Assembly: GCF_025165795.1 (NCBI RefSeq)
Contig: NZ_JAJAGO010000010.1
Location: forward strand, 248,001 to 312,000
Direction of reading: 5' to 3'
Source: Streptomyces gossypii
Lineage (GTDB): Bacteria; Actinomycetota; Actinomycetes; Streptomycetales; Streptomycetaceae
Length of the DNA: 64,000 bases
The position numbers and the translations under genes are program-made. Positions within the stretch are counted from its first letter, which is position 1; every line of letters begins with the position of its first letter. Shown here piece after piece: positions 36,323 through 44,764 of the stretch. The notes below the pieces were generated by a model, which worked only from the letters and a program-made list of their open reading frames with translations, made no database searches and was not told the DNA's origin.

Positions 36323-37132
36323 ATGGCCCGATTCCGGCACCGCGTCACCATAGTCCCCGTGCCGCGGCGCTGGTTCGAGGCGTACCTCCTGATGCTGCAT
36401 GACCTCGCCGAGTCCGTACGTGCCGAGCCGGACGGCGCGCTCCGTCTCTCCGACGGCCGCGCGGTGCCCGAAGTGCGCCTGGCGCACGGAGAGCACCTGC
36501 GCCCCGGCACGCGCTACGAGGCGCAGCCGGAGGCGGACGGTTCACGGGCCGCGCTCCTGATCCAGGAGTGGCAGCGCGCCTCGGCCACCGCCGTACGGCT
36601 GGAGGCGCGATCCGCCGACGGTGCGGAGCTCACCGGGAGCGTACGGCTGGCCGGCGCGCGCCGTCCCGGCACGCTCGGGGGCGACTGGCACTTCACCGCC
36701 CCGGGCCGCAGTTCCGTCCTGCGGCGCGCCTCCGGCATGCTGCGGGTGGACCTGGCGGCCTGGTGGAGTGCGGCGGACCGGCGGCGCGGCGCACGGCGCG
36801 GGACGGCGCCCGTCACCGGCGCCGTGGACCACCGGCTGGCCCGCGCCCGCCTGCGCGTCACTCCCCGGGCGGTGGCCGGCGGGCGGGTGGAACTCACCTG
36901 CACCGTCTCCGTGCGGGGCCGCGCGCTGGCCCGGCCCCTGGTGGGGCTGGCGCTCCTCGTCGGCCGGGTCCGGGTGCGGCGTGAGCTGGCAGCCGCGCTG
37001 GACGAGACGGCCGCCCGGTGGAACAAGGCGGCGCCCGGCGTACTGCGCAAGGACGCCGCGCAGCTGCGGGCGGAGCTGACGGAGCAGCTGCTGCGGGCCC
37101 CGGACGGCGCGGACGGCGCGGAAGCCCCGTAG
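36323..37132 (+). CDS. Conserved-type hypothetical protein, Arg-rich
   Basis: 269-aa protein I do not recognise. It is hydrophilic, Arg/Ala-rich, with no signal peptide and no clear membrane helix; a moderately hydrophobic patch occurs at ARPLVGLALLVGRVRV (about residue 210). Codon bias is that of a real gene. ATG 36323 (MARFRHRVTIVPVP) is the first sensible start, though no strong Shine-Dalgarno precedes it. It follows the MMPL gene by 45 nt on the same strand and may be co-transcribed. Confidence 0.7.
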   Translation: MARFRHRVTIVPVPRRWFEAYLLMLHDLAESVRAEPDGALRLSDGRAVPEVRLAHGEHLRPGTRYEAQPEADGSRAALLIQEWQRASATAVRLEARSADGAELTGSVRLAGARRPGTLGGDWHFTAPGRSSVLRRASGMLRVDLAAWWSAADRRRGARRGTAPVTGAVDHRLARARLRVTPRAVAGGRVELTCTVSVRGRALARPLVGLALLVGRVRVRRELAAALDETAARWNKAAPGVLRKDAAQLRAELTEQLLRAPDGADGAEAP

Positions 37133-37333
37133 CGCGTAGCCGGACGTAAGGCCGAGCCGCAGCCGCACCGTCCAGGACAGGCCCTGGGGGCCTCTCCTAA
37201 GGCATCCCGCCGCGCCGTCTAAGGCACCCCGAAGCGTCAACACTGGGAAGGCGCCCGATGTGGCCGACCCCCCTGGGAGAAGAGAGTGGAGCCATCGGAA
37301 GACGCGCACCACCAAGTCTCGGGAGAGCACACC

Positions 37334-37507
37334 ATGCACGAAGGCCAGTACCAGGCACAGCTGCTGCGGATCGACGACCTGCGCCGCGCCGCGGCCGAGG
37401 AGCGGCAGGCACGGAGGGCCGTCACCGGCCGCCGCCGGCGTCAGCTGGACGACGAGGCAGAGGGGCGGGTGAGGCGGCACACCGCCCGGTGGACCAAGGC
37501 AGCGTAG
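37334..37507 (+). CDS. Small Arg-rich protein (57 aa), unknown function
   Basis: ATG 37334 preceded by GGGAGAGC; 57 aa, starting MHEGQYQAQLLRIDDLRRAA. The rest is an amphipathic, charged helix-like sequence with many Arg, ending HTARWTKAA. It lies 11 nt ahead of the large LuxR-type regulator gene on the same strand, so it is probably co-expressed. No homologous domain is known to me. The longer reading from ATG 37286 lacks a better ribosome site. Confidence 0.6.
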   Translation: MHEGQYQAQLLRIDDLRRAAAEERQARRAVTGRRRRQLDDEAEGRVRRHTARWTKAA

Positions 37508-37518
37508 GCGGACGGACG

Positions 37519-40500
37519 ATGCCGGTTTCCCGGGAGAGCCTCCCGGCCACCGCACTGGACAGCGCCGGAGCAGCCCCGATGTCGGTGGGCGGTGTCATGC
37601 TGGGCGGCGTGGAGAACAACATCGCGGTCAGCCCGGTCTTCGTCGGCCGCAGTGAGGAGTTCGCCGCCCTCACGGAGATGCTCGTGCGCGCCGATGCGGG
37701 TGAGCCCCAACTCCTGCTGGTCGGCGGCGAGGCCGGTGTCGGCAAGACCCGGCTGCTGGAGGAGTTCCTCGGGCACGCCCGGAAGCAGGGCGCCGTCACC
37801 GCCCTCGGCGGCTGTCTGGAGCTGGGGGCGGACGGCCTGCCGTTCGCCCCCTTCGCCACGGCGCTGCGCTCCCTGCACCGGACGCTCGGCGGCGCCGAGA
37901 TCATGGCGGCGGCTGGCGGGCGGGAGGCCGAGCTGGCCCGGCTGCTGCCGGACTTGGCACCGCTCCCGGCCGCGGCCGCCTCCGCACACCGCGAGGTCTA
38001 CGGCGGCGAGGACGGCCGGGCCCGGCTCTTCGAGCTGACCGCGCAGCTGCTGGAGCGGCTGGCCGGTGGGCGCACTCTCGTGCTCGCCATCGAGGACCTG
38101 CACTGGGCCGACCGCTCCACCCGTGAGCTGCTCGGCTATCTCTACCGCTCCGTCCAGTCCTGCCGGCTGATCCTGGTCGCGACGTACCGCGCGGACGACA
38201 TCCACCGCCGCCACCCGCTCCGCCCCTTCCTCGCCGAGCACGACCGGCTGCGTACGGTGCGCCGTATCGAGCTGCCCCGGCTCAGCCTGACGGAGGTGCG
38301 GGCGCAGATCGCCGGTATCCAGGGCGTGGCCGAGCCCGAATCGGAGCTGGTGGAAACCATTTTCGACCGTACGGACGGCAATCCGTTCTTCGTGGAGGAG
38401 CTCACCGAGAACTGCGCCACCTGCGGGATCAGCGAATCGCTGCGCGATCTGCTGCTGGTCCGGGTCGAGGCGCTGCCGGAGCCGGCGCAGCGCGTGGTGC
38501 GCATCGCCGCCCAGGGCGGCTCCAAGGTCGAGCACACCCTGCTGGCCACCGTGTGCGAGCTGCCCCAGGACGAGCTGCTGGAGGCCCTGCGCGCCGCCGT
38601 CGGGGCGAGCGTCCTGCTGCCCGCGGACGACGTCGGCCTCGACGGCGGCTACCGCTTCCGGCACGCACTGCTGCGCGAGGCCGTCAGCGACGATCTGCTT
38701 CCCGGCGAGGGCGCACGGATCAGCCGCCGCTATGCCCAGGCGCTGGAGGCCGATCCCGGGCTCGTCCGGGCCGAGGTGCGCGCGACCAGACTGGCGCACC
38801 ACTGGTATCGCGGCCGGGACGCGGCGAAGGCGCTGCCCGCCGTGCTGGCAGCCTCGGTGGAGGCCCGCGCACAGCACGCGTACGCCGAGCAGCACCAGTT
38901 GCTGGAGCGGGCGATCGAGCTGTGGGAAGACGTCCCGGCCGCCGTACGGGCGAAGCTGCGGCCGATTGATGACGCCGAGGTCTACCCGGCTTGCGCGGCA
39001 GAGCCCGAAGCGGAATCGCTGCGCTTCATGGATCTGCTGGCGGAGACGGTGGTCGCCGCCCGCTCGGGTGGCGAGATAGAGCGTGCGCTGGCCGTCGCGA
39101 AGCGTGCGCTGGCCATGCTCGACGAAAACCACGACGCGCTGCGCGCCGCGTGGTTCTGGGTGCAGCGCTCGCTGGTGATGGAGGCACTGGGCCGCAGCGA
39201 CGGATGGGACGAGATCGCGCGTGCCCAGCAGCTCGTCCGCGGCCTGCCCCCGTCGGCCGTGCATGCGGCGGTGCTGACGGCAGCCGCAGGCTGGGGCATG
39301 CTGCACGCCCCGGGCGCCGATGCGCTGTCGACGGCAGTCCGCGCGGTCGAGCTGGCCCGGGTGGTGGGCGCCGAAGTCACCGAGGCCAGCGCCCGGATCA
39401 CCCTGGGCGGGCTGATGGCGCATTCGGGAGATGTGGAAGCGGGCCTGGCGGAGATCCGCACTGCCCGTGAGCGGGCCGTCGAGCTGGGGGCGTACGCCTT
39501 GGTGTGCCGCGCCGGCATCAATCTCGCGGCCGAGCTGGATCTGGTGGGGCGCTCGTCCGAAGCGGTCGAGGAGGCGGCCCAGGGTGCCCGGGCCGCCGAG
39601 GAGCACGGCAGGCGCGACCAGCAAGCGTTCGCGCTGGGGAACCAGGCGGCCGCGCTGCAGTCGATGGGGCGCTGGGACGAGGCCGCCGAGCTGGTGGAGA
39701 AGGCCCGCCGTCTCGCCGTCTGGCCCACCACCCGTGGCTGGCAGGAACTGCTGTCCTGCCAGCTCGCCATGAACCGGGGGGACTTCGCCGCCCTGGAGGT
39801 CGCCCATGCAAGGGTGCGCGAGCAACTGCCCCGGCCGCGCCAGCCGCACTGTGAACTCCCGGCCCGCCGCTTCGCCCTGGTTCTCGCGGCGCACAGGGGC
39901 GCGTACACCCAGGCGCGTGCGGAGCTGGAGGGCGCGCTCGACCAGGAGATCCCGGTCGGGATGCACGTCTACGTCTGGCCGCTGCTGCACTCGGCCGCCA
40001 GCAGCGAATCGGGCTTCCTCGGCCTCCCCGGCGCCGAGGCGGGGCGGGCGGAGGCGCTCGCGCTCATCCGGCGGGTGGCCCGCACACTGCCGCATCCGGC
40101 GGTGGTGTGGAAAGCGCACTCGCTGCTGGTGGGCGCCGAGCTCTCCCGCGCGCAAGGGGCTTCGGACGAGACGAAATGGGCGGAGGCCGTCGCCGCCTTC
40201 GAGCCGCTGGAGCGGCCGTACGAGCTGGCACAGGCCCGTCACCGCTGGGCGGAGGCGCTGCTCTCCGGGGTGGGCTCAGGCGTGGCGGAAGGCACGCGCG
40301 CCAAGGCCACGGAGCTGCTCACGCTCTCGCACGCCGCGGCGGCCACACTCGGCGCGAGGCCGCTTATGGAGGAGGCCGAGCAGCTCGCCGCTCGGGCCCG
40401 GATCGATCTGCGCGCCGCCGCGGCGGGCGAGGTGAAGCGGCGGAGCTCCGCGCGGCAGGCCGCGCGGGAGGAGGCGGAGCCGGCCGCTTCGTTCGGGCTC

Positions 40501-40710
40501 ACCGCGCGGGAGCGGGGTGTCCTGGAGTTGGTGGCCGCAGGGCGGAGCAACCGGCAGATAGCCGAGCAGCTGTTCATCTCGCCGAAAACCGCCAGTGTCC
40601 ATGTGTCGAACATCATGACGAAGCTGGGTGTGGCGGGTCGCGGTGAGGCGGCGGCGATGGCGCACCGCCTTCGACTGGTCACCGGCGCGGGATCGCCGGT
40701 CACCGGCTGA
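37519..40710 (+). CDS. Large ATP-binding LuxR-type (LAL/MalT-like) transcriptional regulator
   Basis: 1063-aa regulator. The N-terminal AAA/STAND ATPase domain (about 40-330) has Walker A GGEAGVGKTRLLEEF and Walker B VLAIEDLHWADRST. A long tetratricopeptide-like helical middle (about 400-960) likely senses signals or partners. The C-terminal LuxR helix-turn-helix (about 995-1055) reads LTARERGVLELVAAGRSNRQ and then IAEQLFISPKTASVHVSNIM. Such proteins activate pathway-specific genes in streptomycetes, but no biosynthetic cluster is adjacent. ATG 37519 was chosen, since upstream in-frame sequence belongs to the small Arg-rich gene read in another frame. Confidence 0.9.
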   Translation: MPVSRESLPATALDSAGAAPMSVGGVMLGGVENNIAVSPVFVGRSEEFAALTEMLVRADAGEPQLLLVGGEAGVGKTRLLEEFLGHARKQGAVTALGGCLELGADGLPFAPFATALRSLHRTLGGAEIMAAAGGREAELARLLPDLAPLPAAAASAHREVYGGEDGRARLFELTAQLLERLAGGRTLVLAIEDLHWADRSTRELLGYLYRSVQSCRLILVATYRADDIHRRHPLRPFLAEHDRLRTVRRIELPRLSLTEVRAQIAGIQGVAEPESELVETIFDRTDGNPFFVEELTENCATCGISESLRDLLLVRVEALPEPAQRVVRIAAQGGSKVEHTLLATVCELPQDELLEALRAAVGASVLLPADDVGLDGGYRFRHALLREAVSDDLLPGEGARISRRYAQALEADPGLVRAEVRATRLAHHWYRGRDAAKALPAVLAASVEARAQHAYAEQHQLLERAIELWEDVPAAVRAKLRPIDDAEVYPACAAEPEAESLRFMDLLAETVVAARSGGEIERALAVAKRALAMLDENHDALRAAWFWVQRSLVMEALGRSDGWDEIARAQQLVRGLPPSAVHAAVLTAAAGWGMLHAPGADALSTAVRAVELARVVGAEVTEASARITLGGLMAHSGDVEAGLAEIRTARERAVELGAYALVCRAGINLAAELDLVGRSSEAVEEAAQGARAAEEHGRRDQQAFALGNQAAALQSMGRWDEAAELVEKARRLAVWPTTRGWQELLSCQLAMNRGDFAALEVAHARVREQLPRPRQPHCELPARRFALVLAAHRGAYTQARAELEGALDQEIPVGMHVYVWPLLHSAASSESGFLGLPGAEAGRAEALALIRRVARTLPHPAVVWKAHSLLVGAELSRAQGASDETKWAEAVAAFEPLERPYELAQARHRWAEALLSGVGSGVAEGTRAKATELLTLSHAAAATLGARPLMEEAEQLAARARIDLRAAAAGEVKRRSSARQAAREEAEPAASFGLTARERGVLELVAAGRSNRQIAEQLFISPKTASVHVSNIMTKLGVAGRGEAAAMAHRLRLVTGAGSPVTG

Positions 40711-40820
40711 CGGCACGGGCGGGACTCACCGCACAGGCGGGCCGACGGGCCGGGTGGGGCGCGTGGTTTGGGTGGGGCGGGGCTTTCCCCACAACTCCAC
40801 CGGGCAGGTCCTGAGCCGCC

Positions 40821-41045
40821 CTAACGCCGCAAGGTCGCCCGCTCCTCCTCCGGTGCCTCCTCGACGCGCGGCTTCGGCGGCAGCACCGCCTCCTGCGTGA
40901 GGACTACTATCTGCCCCGACTCCAGGTCGACCGGCCCACGCCCCGAGCCGTGGTCGCCCTCGATCACACGGGTGTGGTCGAGGCGCTGCCGCTCGTCCTC
41001 GGTGTGCTGAGCGCCGGGCATGAACAGTTCGCTGATTCCGAGCAT
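40821..41045 (-). CDS. Small hypothetical protein (DUF6191-like)
   Basis: 74-aa hydrophilic protein beginning MLGISELFMPGAQHTEDER, followed by GRGPVDLESGQIVV and a charged tail. From memory this matches a small actinobacterial family (DUF6191) of unknown function. ATG 41045 has GGGAGGGAG upstream. It is convergent with the LuxR-type gene and sits 110 nt upstream of the PQQ-type dehydrogenase gene on the same strand. Confidence 0.7.
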   Translation of the reverse strand: MLGISELFMPGAQHTEDERQRLDHTRVIEGDHGSGRGPVDLESGQIVVLTQEAVLPPKPRVEEAPEEERATLRR

Positions 41046-41155
41046 GGTGCCGCTCCCTCCCCACGCCCAGGGGCCTGCCCGGGGGCGGCTTCCGCGCGCC
41101 CCGGTAGGCGGCCGGGCGCCTCCGGAGGTGAGCCCGCGCGGCCGCCCCGCGTCCG

Positions 41156-42337
41156 TCAGCTCACCTTCAGCTTCAGGATACGGTCGTCACCCTTCTCCGG
41201 GGTGCCCCGCGAGTCCGTTTCATTGGTGAGCAGCCACAGTCCGTCCCGCCCGTCCGGGACGACGGTGCGCAGCCGTCCGTACTTCCCCTCCAGGAACGCC
41301 TGGGGTTTCGCGACCGGCTTCGTCCCGGCCAGCGGGACGCGCCACAGCCGCTCACCGCGCAACGAGGCCATCCACACGGAGCCTTCGGCCACGGCGATGC
41401 CGCTCGGCGAGGCGTCCTCCGTCCGCCACTGCTCGACCGGATCGGCGTACCCCTCCTCTTCGGCCTTGCCCTCGGCCTCCGGCCAGCCGTAGTTCCCGCC
41501 CGGCTCGATGTGATTCAGCTCATCCCAGGTGTCCTGGCCGAACTCGGAAGCCCACAGCCGCTCCTCCTTGTCCCAGGCCAGACCCTGTACGTTGCGGTGG
41601 CCGTAACTGAGCACCACCGAGTCCGCCTCGGGGTTGCCCCGCCCGGGCGGCTCTCCGTCGGGGGTCATCCGCAGGATCTTGCCGCCGAGCGACTCCTTGT
41701 CCTGCGACTGTGCCTGGTCCCCGGCTTCGCCCGTACCCGCGTAGAGCATCTTGTCCGGGCCGAAGGCGATGCGCCCCCCGTTGTGGATCTGGCCCTTCGG
41801 GATGCCCTTGAGGAGATTGTCGGGTGCACCGAGCTGGTTTCCCGGCTCCTTCTTCTCGTCGTAGAGCATCCGCACGATGCGGTTGTCGGAGGCGGTGGTC
41901 AGATAGGCATAGACCATGCTCGCGTCGCCGGAGGGCACCGCGATTCCCAGCAGCCCGCCCTCGCCGCCGGGGGCGACCCCGGGCACCGAACCGAGTTCGG
42001 TCTTCTTGCCGCTCTTGCCGTCGACACGGAGGATCTCGCCGGTGTCGCGGGAGGAGACCAGCAGGTCTCCGTCGGGGAGTGCCGCCATCCCCCAGGGCGA
42101 ATCGAGCCCGGTGGCCACGGTGCGCTCGACCTTCACGGACCCCTTCGCGGGCGGGCCGGCGGGGGAGGCGCCGTCCGGCTCCTTGCCGGAAGCCGACGGG
42201 CTGCCCTTGTCCGGCTTGCCGGTCTTCTCACCGGACGAATCCCCATCGGACGTACACCCGGCCGCGAACAGGGCTCCGGCGGCGATCACCGCCACGGCCG
42301 CCCTGGCGGATCCTCCTGCCAGTGGATGCCTACGCAC
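41156..42337 (-). CDS. Lipoprotein PQQ-dependent sugar dehydrogenase (soluble aldose dehydrogenase-like)
   Basis: 393-aa exported protein of the soluble glucose/aldose sugar dehydrogenase beta-propeller family. A lipobox LFAAGC near residue 28 predicts lipid anchoring on the outer face of the membrane. A Ser/Gly/Lys/Asp-rich linker leads into the six-bladed domain with conserved SPWGMAALPDGDLLVSSRDTG, HNGGRIAFGPDKMLYAGTGE and YGHRNVQGLAWD. The family oxidises sugars with PQQ, though the cofactor and substrate here are inferred. GTG 42337 has GGGAGG 8-9 nt upstream. Confidence 0.88.
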   Translation of the reverse strand: MRRHPLAGGSARAAVAVIAAGALFAAGCTSDGDSSGEKTGKPDKGSPSASGKEPDGASPAGPPAKGSVKVERTVATGLDSPWGMAALPDGDLLVSSRDTGEILRVDGKSGKKTELGSVPGVAPGGEGGLLGIAVPSGDASMVYAYLTTASDNRIVRMLYDEKKEPGNQLGAPDNLLKGIPKGQIHNGGRIAFGPDKMLYAGTGEAGDQAQSQDKESLGGKILRMTPDGEPPGRGNPEADSVVLSYGHRNVQGLAWDKEERLWASEFGQDTWDELNHIEPGGNYGWPEAEGKAEEEGYADPVEQWRTEDASPSGIAVAEGSVWMASLRGERLWRVPLAGTKPVAKPQAFLEGKYGRLRTVVPDGRDGLWLLTNETDSRGTPEKGDDRILKLKVS

Positions 42338-42480
42338 GTTCAGCGCCTCCCGAGTACCCGGACCACCACGGGTGATCCAACCGTCAGTCCCAGCACATCA
42401 CATCCCCCGTCATCCGGGCCCCGCGACGGTGAAGACAGCTGGCCGCGAGGACCGTCGCGGCGCTACTTCTCAAACACGCC

Positions 42481-43494
42481 CTAGTCCCAGGACCCCTGGC
42501 CCAGGGGAAGCGCGCCGATCTCCGCGAGGTCCTCCGCGGTCAGCACCAGATCCGCCGCCGACGCGTTCTCGGACGCCCAGCGTTCCTTCTTCGTGCCCGG
42601 CACCGGGACCACATGGCGTCCCTGTGCCAGCAGCCACGCCAGCGCGACCTGGGCCGGGGTGGTGGCGGCCCCGTGCCGTCCGGCCGTCCGGCGCAGCCCG
42701 GCGACTATCGGCTGGTTGGCGGCCATCATCTCCGCCGTGAAGCGTGGATGCCGGGCCCGTATGTCGTCGGGCTCGAAGCCGCTGCCCGGGGTCAGAGTGC
42801 CCGTCAGATAGCCGTTGCCGAGCGGCATCGCCGCCAGGAAGCCCACCCCGCGCGCCTCGCACCAGGGCAGCAGGCCGTCCAGTGCCTCCCGGGACCAGAC
42901 GGACAGCTCCGCCTGCACGCTGCTCACCGGGAATATCTGCTGGATCCTGGCCAGCTGTCGCAGTGTCGATTCGTGCATCGACCCGCCGGAGCGCCGGTGG
43001 GCAGGGCGCCGGTCGGCCCGCGCGCCCATGGCACACAGCCCCAGCGCCCGCACCTTTCCGGCGGCGACCAGCTCGGCCATCGCCCCCCAGGTCTCCTCGA
43101 CCGGGACCTCGGGGTCGGCGCGGTGCAGCTGGTAGAGATCGATGACCTCGGTGCGCAGCCGCCGGAGCGAGGCGTCGCACGCGCGTTTCACGTAGCCCGG
43201 CCGTCCGTTGGCCACGATGTGCTGGTCGCCGACGAGCAGGCCGCCCTTGGTGGAGACGAAGGCGTCCGCCCGCCGCTCCTTGAGCACCCTGCGGATCAGC
43301 AGCTCGTTGGTGAACGGCCCGTACATGTCGGCGGTGTCGAGGAGCGTGCAGCCGCGGTCCAGGGCGGTGTGCAGCGTGCGCAGCGAGCTCTCGCCGTCCT
43401 GCTGGGAGGCGGAGTAGGCCCAGCTCATGGGCATGCAGCCGAGGCCGATCGCCCCGACCTCAAGGGCCGCCGCACCGACAGTCCTGCGCTCCAC
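42481..43494 (-). CDS. Aldo/keto reductase
   Basis: NADPH-dependent oxidoreductase, 337 aa, (alpha/beta)8 barrel. The tetrad is visible: Asp in LLDTADMYGPF, Tyr four residues later, Lys in FVSTKGGL and His in YQLHRADPEVP. The N-terminal EVGAIGLGCMPMSWAY is the usual family start. GTG 43494 follows GGAGGGAG. Divergent from the 2-hydroxyacid dehydrogenase with 70 nt between. Substrate unknown. Confidence 0.9.
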   Translation of the reverse strand: MERRTVGAAALEVGAIGLGCMPMSWAYSASQQDGESSLRTLHTALDRGCTLLDTADMYGPFTNELLIRRVLKERRADAFVSTKGGLLVGDQHIVANGRPGYVKRACDASLRRLRTEVIDLYQLHRADPEVPVEETWGAMAELVAAGKVRALGLCAMGARADRRPAHRRSGGSMHESTLRQLARIQQIFPVSSVQAELSVWSREALDGLLPWCEARGVGFLAAMPLGNGYLTGTLTPGSGFEPDDIRARHPRFTAEMMAANQPIVAGLRRTAGRHGAATTPAQVALAWLLAQGRHVVPVPGTKKERWASENASAADLVLTAEDLAEIGALPLGQGSWD

Positions 43495-43564
43495 CTGGAT
43501 GAACTCCCTCCTGACGGCCCCAAACTAGCGCGTACCTCCGACACTCTTCGCATAGCCTCTGGCC

Positions 43565-44542
43565 ATGGCTTCTGTGTCCTCGAACTCCAGCGTCCCCTCG
43601 CAGGCCGCCACCGAGGTGTGGCTCCCCGTCCCGCCCGACGAGATCGACGGCCTGCCGGGCTCACTCACCTACCGCTTCTGGGACGGCGGTCCGGACTTCC
43701 CCGCCGATCCGGCGCGCTGCGCCTTCTACGTCGTGCCGTACATGAAGGGCACGGAGGTGGCCGTACGCCCGCTGCGGCGCATGACGGGCGTACGGGTGGT
43801 GCAGACTCTCACGGCGGGCATCGACCATGTCACCCAGGCCGTCCCCGATCTGCCCAGTGGCACTCAGCTGTGCAACGCACGCGGTGTCCACGACACCAGC
43901 ACGGCCGAACTGGCCCTCACCCTCACCCTCGCCTCACTGCGGGGCATCCCCGAGTTCGTACGGGCGCAGCCGTCCGGCAGCTGGCTGCCGGGCGTCCATC
44001 CGGCGCTCGCCGACCGGTCCGTGCTGATCGTCGGCTACGGCGCGGTGGGCAGCGCCATCGAGGACCGGCTCATCCCGTTCGAGGTCGCCGAAGTCCTGCG
44101 CGTGGCACGGACGGCGCGTACGACGGCGCGCGGTCCCGTGCACGCGCTCTCTGAACTGCCCGATCTGCTTCCGCGCGCCGATGTCGTGATCCTCAGCCTG
44201 CCCCTCACCGAAGCGACCCGAGGTCTGGCGGGCAAGGACTTCCTGTCGGGGATGCGGGACGGCGCGCTGCTCGTCAACGTCGGGCGCGGGGCCGTGGTGG
44301 ACACCGGCTCGCTGCTGGACGAGCTGACGTCGGGCAGGCTGCGGGCGGCGCTGGACGTCACCGAGCCGGAGCCGCTGCCTGCGGACCACCCGCTCTGGCA
44401 GGCTCCCGGGGTCCTGATCTCCCCGCATGTAGGGGGTCCCACGACGGCGTTCCTGCCCCGTGCGAAGCGCCTTCTGAGCGCCCAACTGCAGCGCTGGGCA
44501 GCCGGTGAACCCCTGGAACACGTCCTCGTGACGGCCGACTGA
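43565..44542 (+). CDS. D-isomer-specific 2-hydroxyacid dehydrogenase family protein
   Basis: 325-aa NAD(P)-linked dehydrogenase. The Rossmann fingerprint is VLIVGYGAVGSAIEDRL (about residues 156-172). Catalytic elements are Arg in VNVGRGAVVDT, Glu in LDVTEPEPLPADHPLW and His in ISPHVGGPT. The N-terminal substrate-binding half carries VQTLTAGIDHV. ATG 43565 is used. It may act on glyoxylate/hydroxypyruvate-like acids, but specificity is not readable. It stands alone, divergent from the aldo/keto reductase. Confidence 0.9.
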   Translation: MASVSSNSSVPSQAATEVWLPVPPDEIDGLPGSLTYRFWDGGPDFPADPARCAFYVVPYMKGTEVAVRPLRRMTGVRVVQTLTAGIDHVTQAVPDLPSGTQLCNARGVHDTSTAELALTLTLASLRGIPEFVRAQPSGSWLPGVHPALADRSVLIVGYGAVGSAIEDRLIPFEVAEVLRVARTARTTARGPVHALSELPDLLPRADVVILSLPLTEATRGLAGKDFLSGMRDGALLVNVGRGAVVDTGSLLDELTSGRLRAALDVTEPEPLPADHPLWQAPGVLISPHVGGPTTAFLPRAKRLLSAQLQRWAAGEPLEHVLVTAD

Positions 44543-44764
44543 AAAGGGAGGAAATGTACAGCATTCCTGTCCGTCACGGACCGTATCGGAACTATGTCCC
44601 TGAGTGACCATCCTGGTGTATCGTCCCGACGGGGGGCGAAACCAGGACAACGAGGGGGGCTGAGGGATGCGCGGCCAACGGACCAATCGCCGAAAGCGGC
44701 ATGTGCGGTGCGGCGAGCACAGCACACCCGGACTACGGCTCACCCCGTCTCCAGGGGGTGTGCG

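Noticed and set aside
37258..37518. Upstream extension of the LuxR-type regulator
   Set aside because: It reads the small Arg-rich gene in another frame and adds Arg/Pro-rich sequence unrelated to the family.
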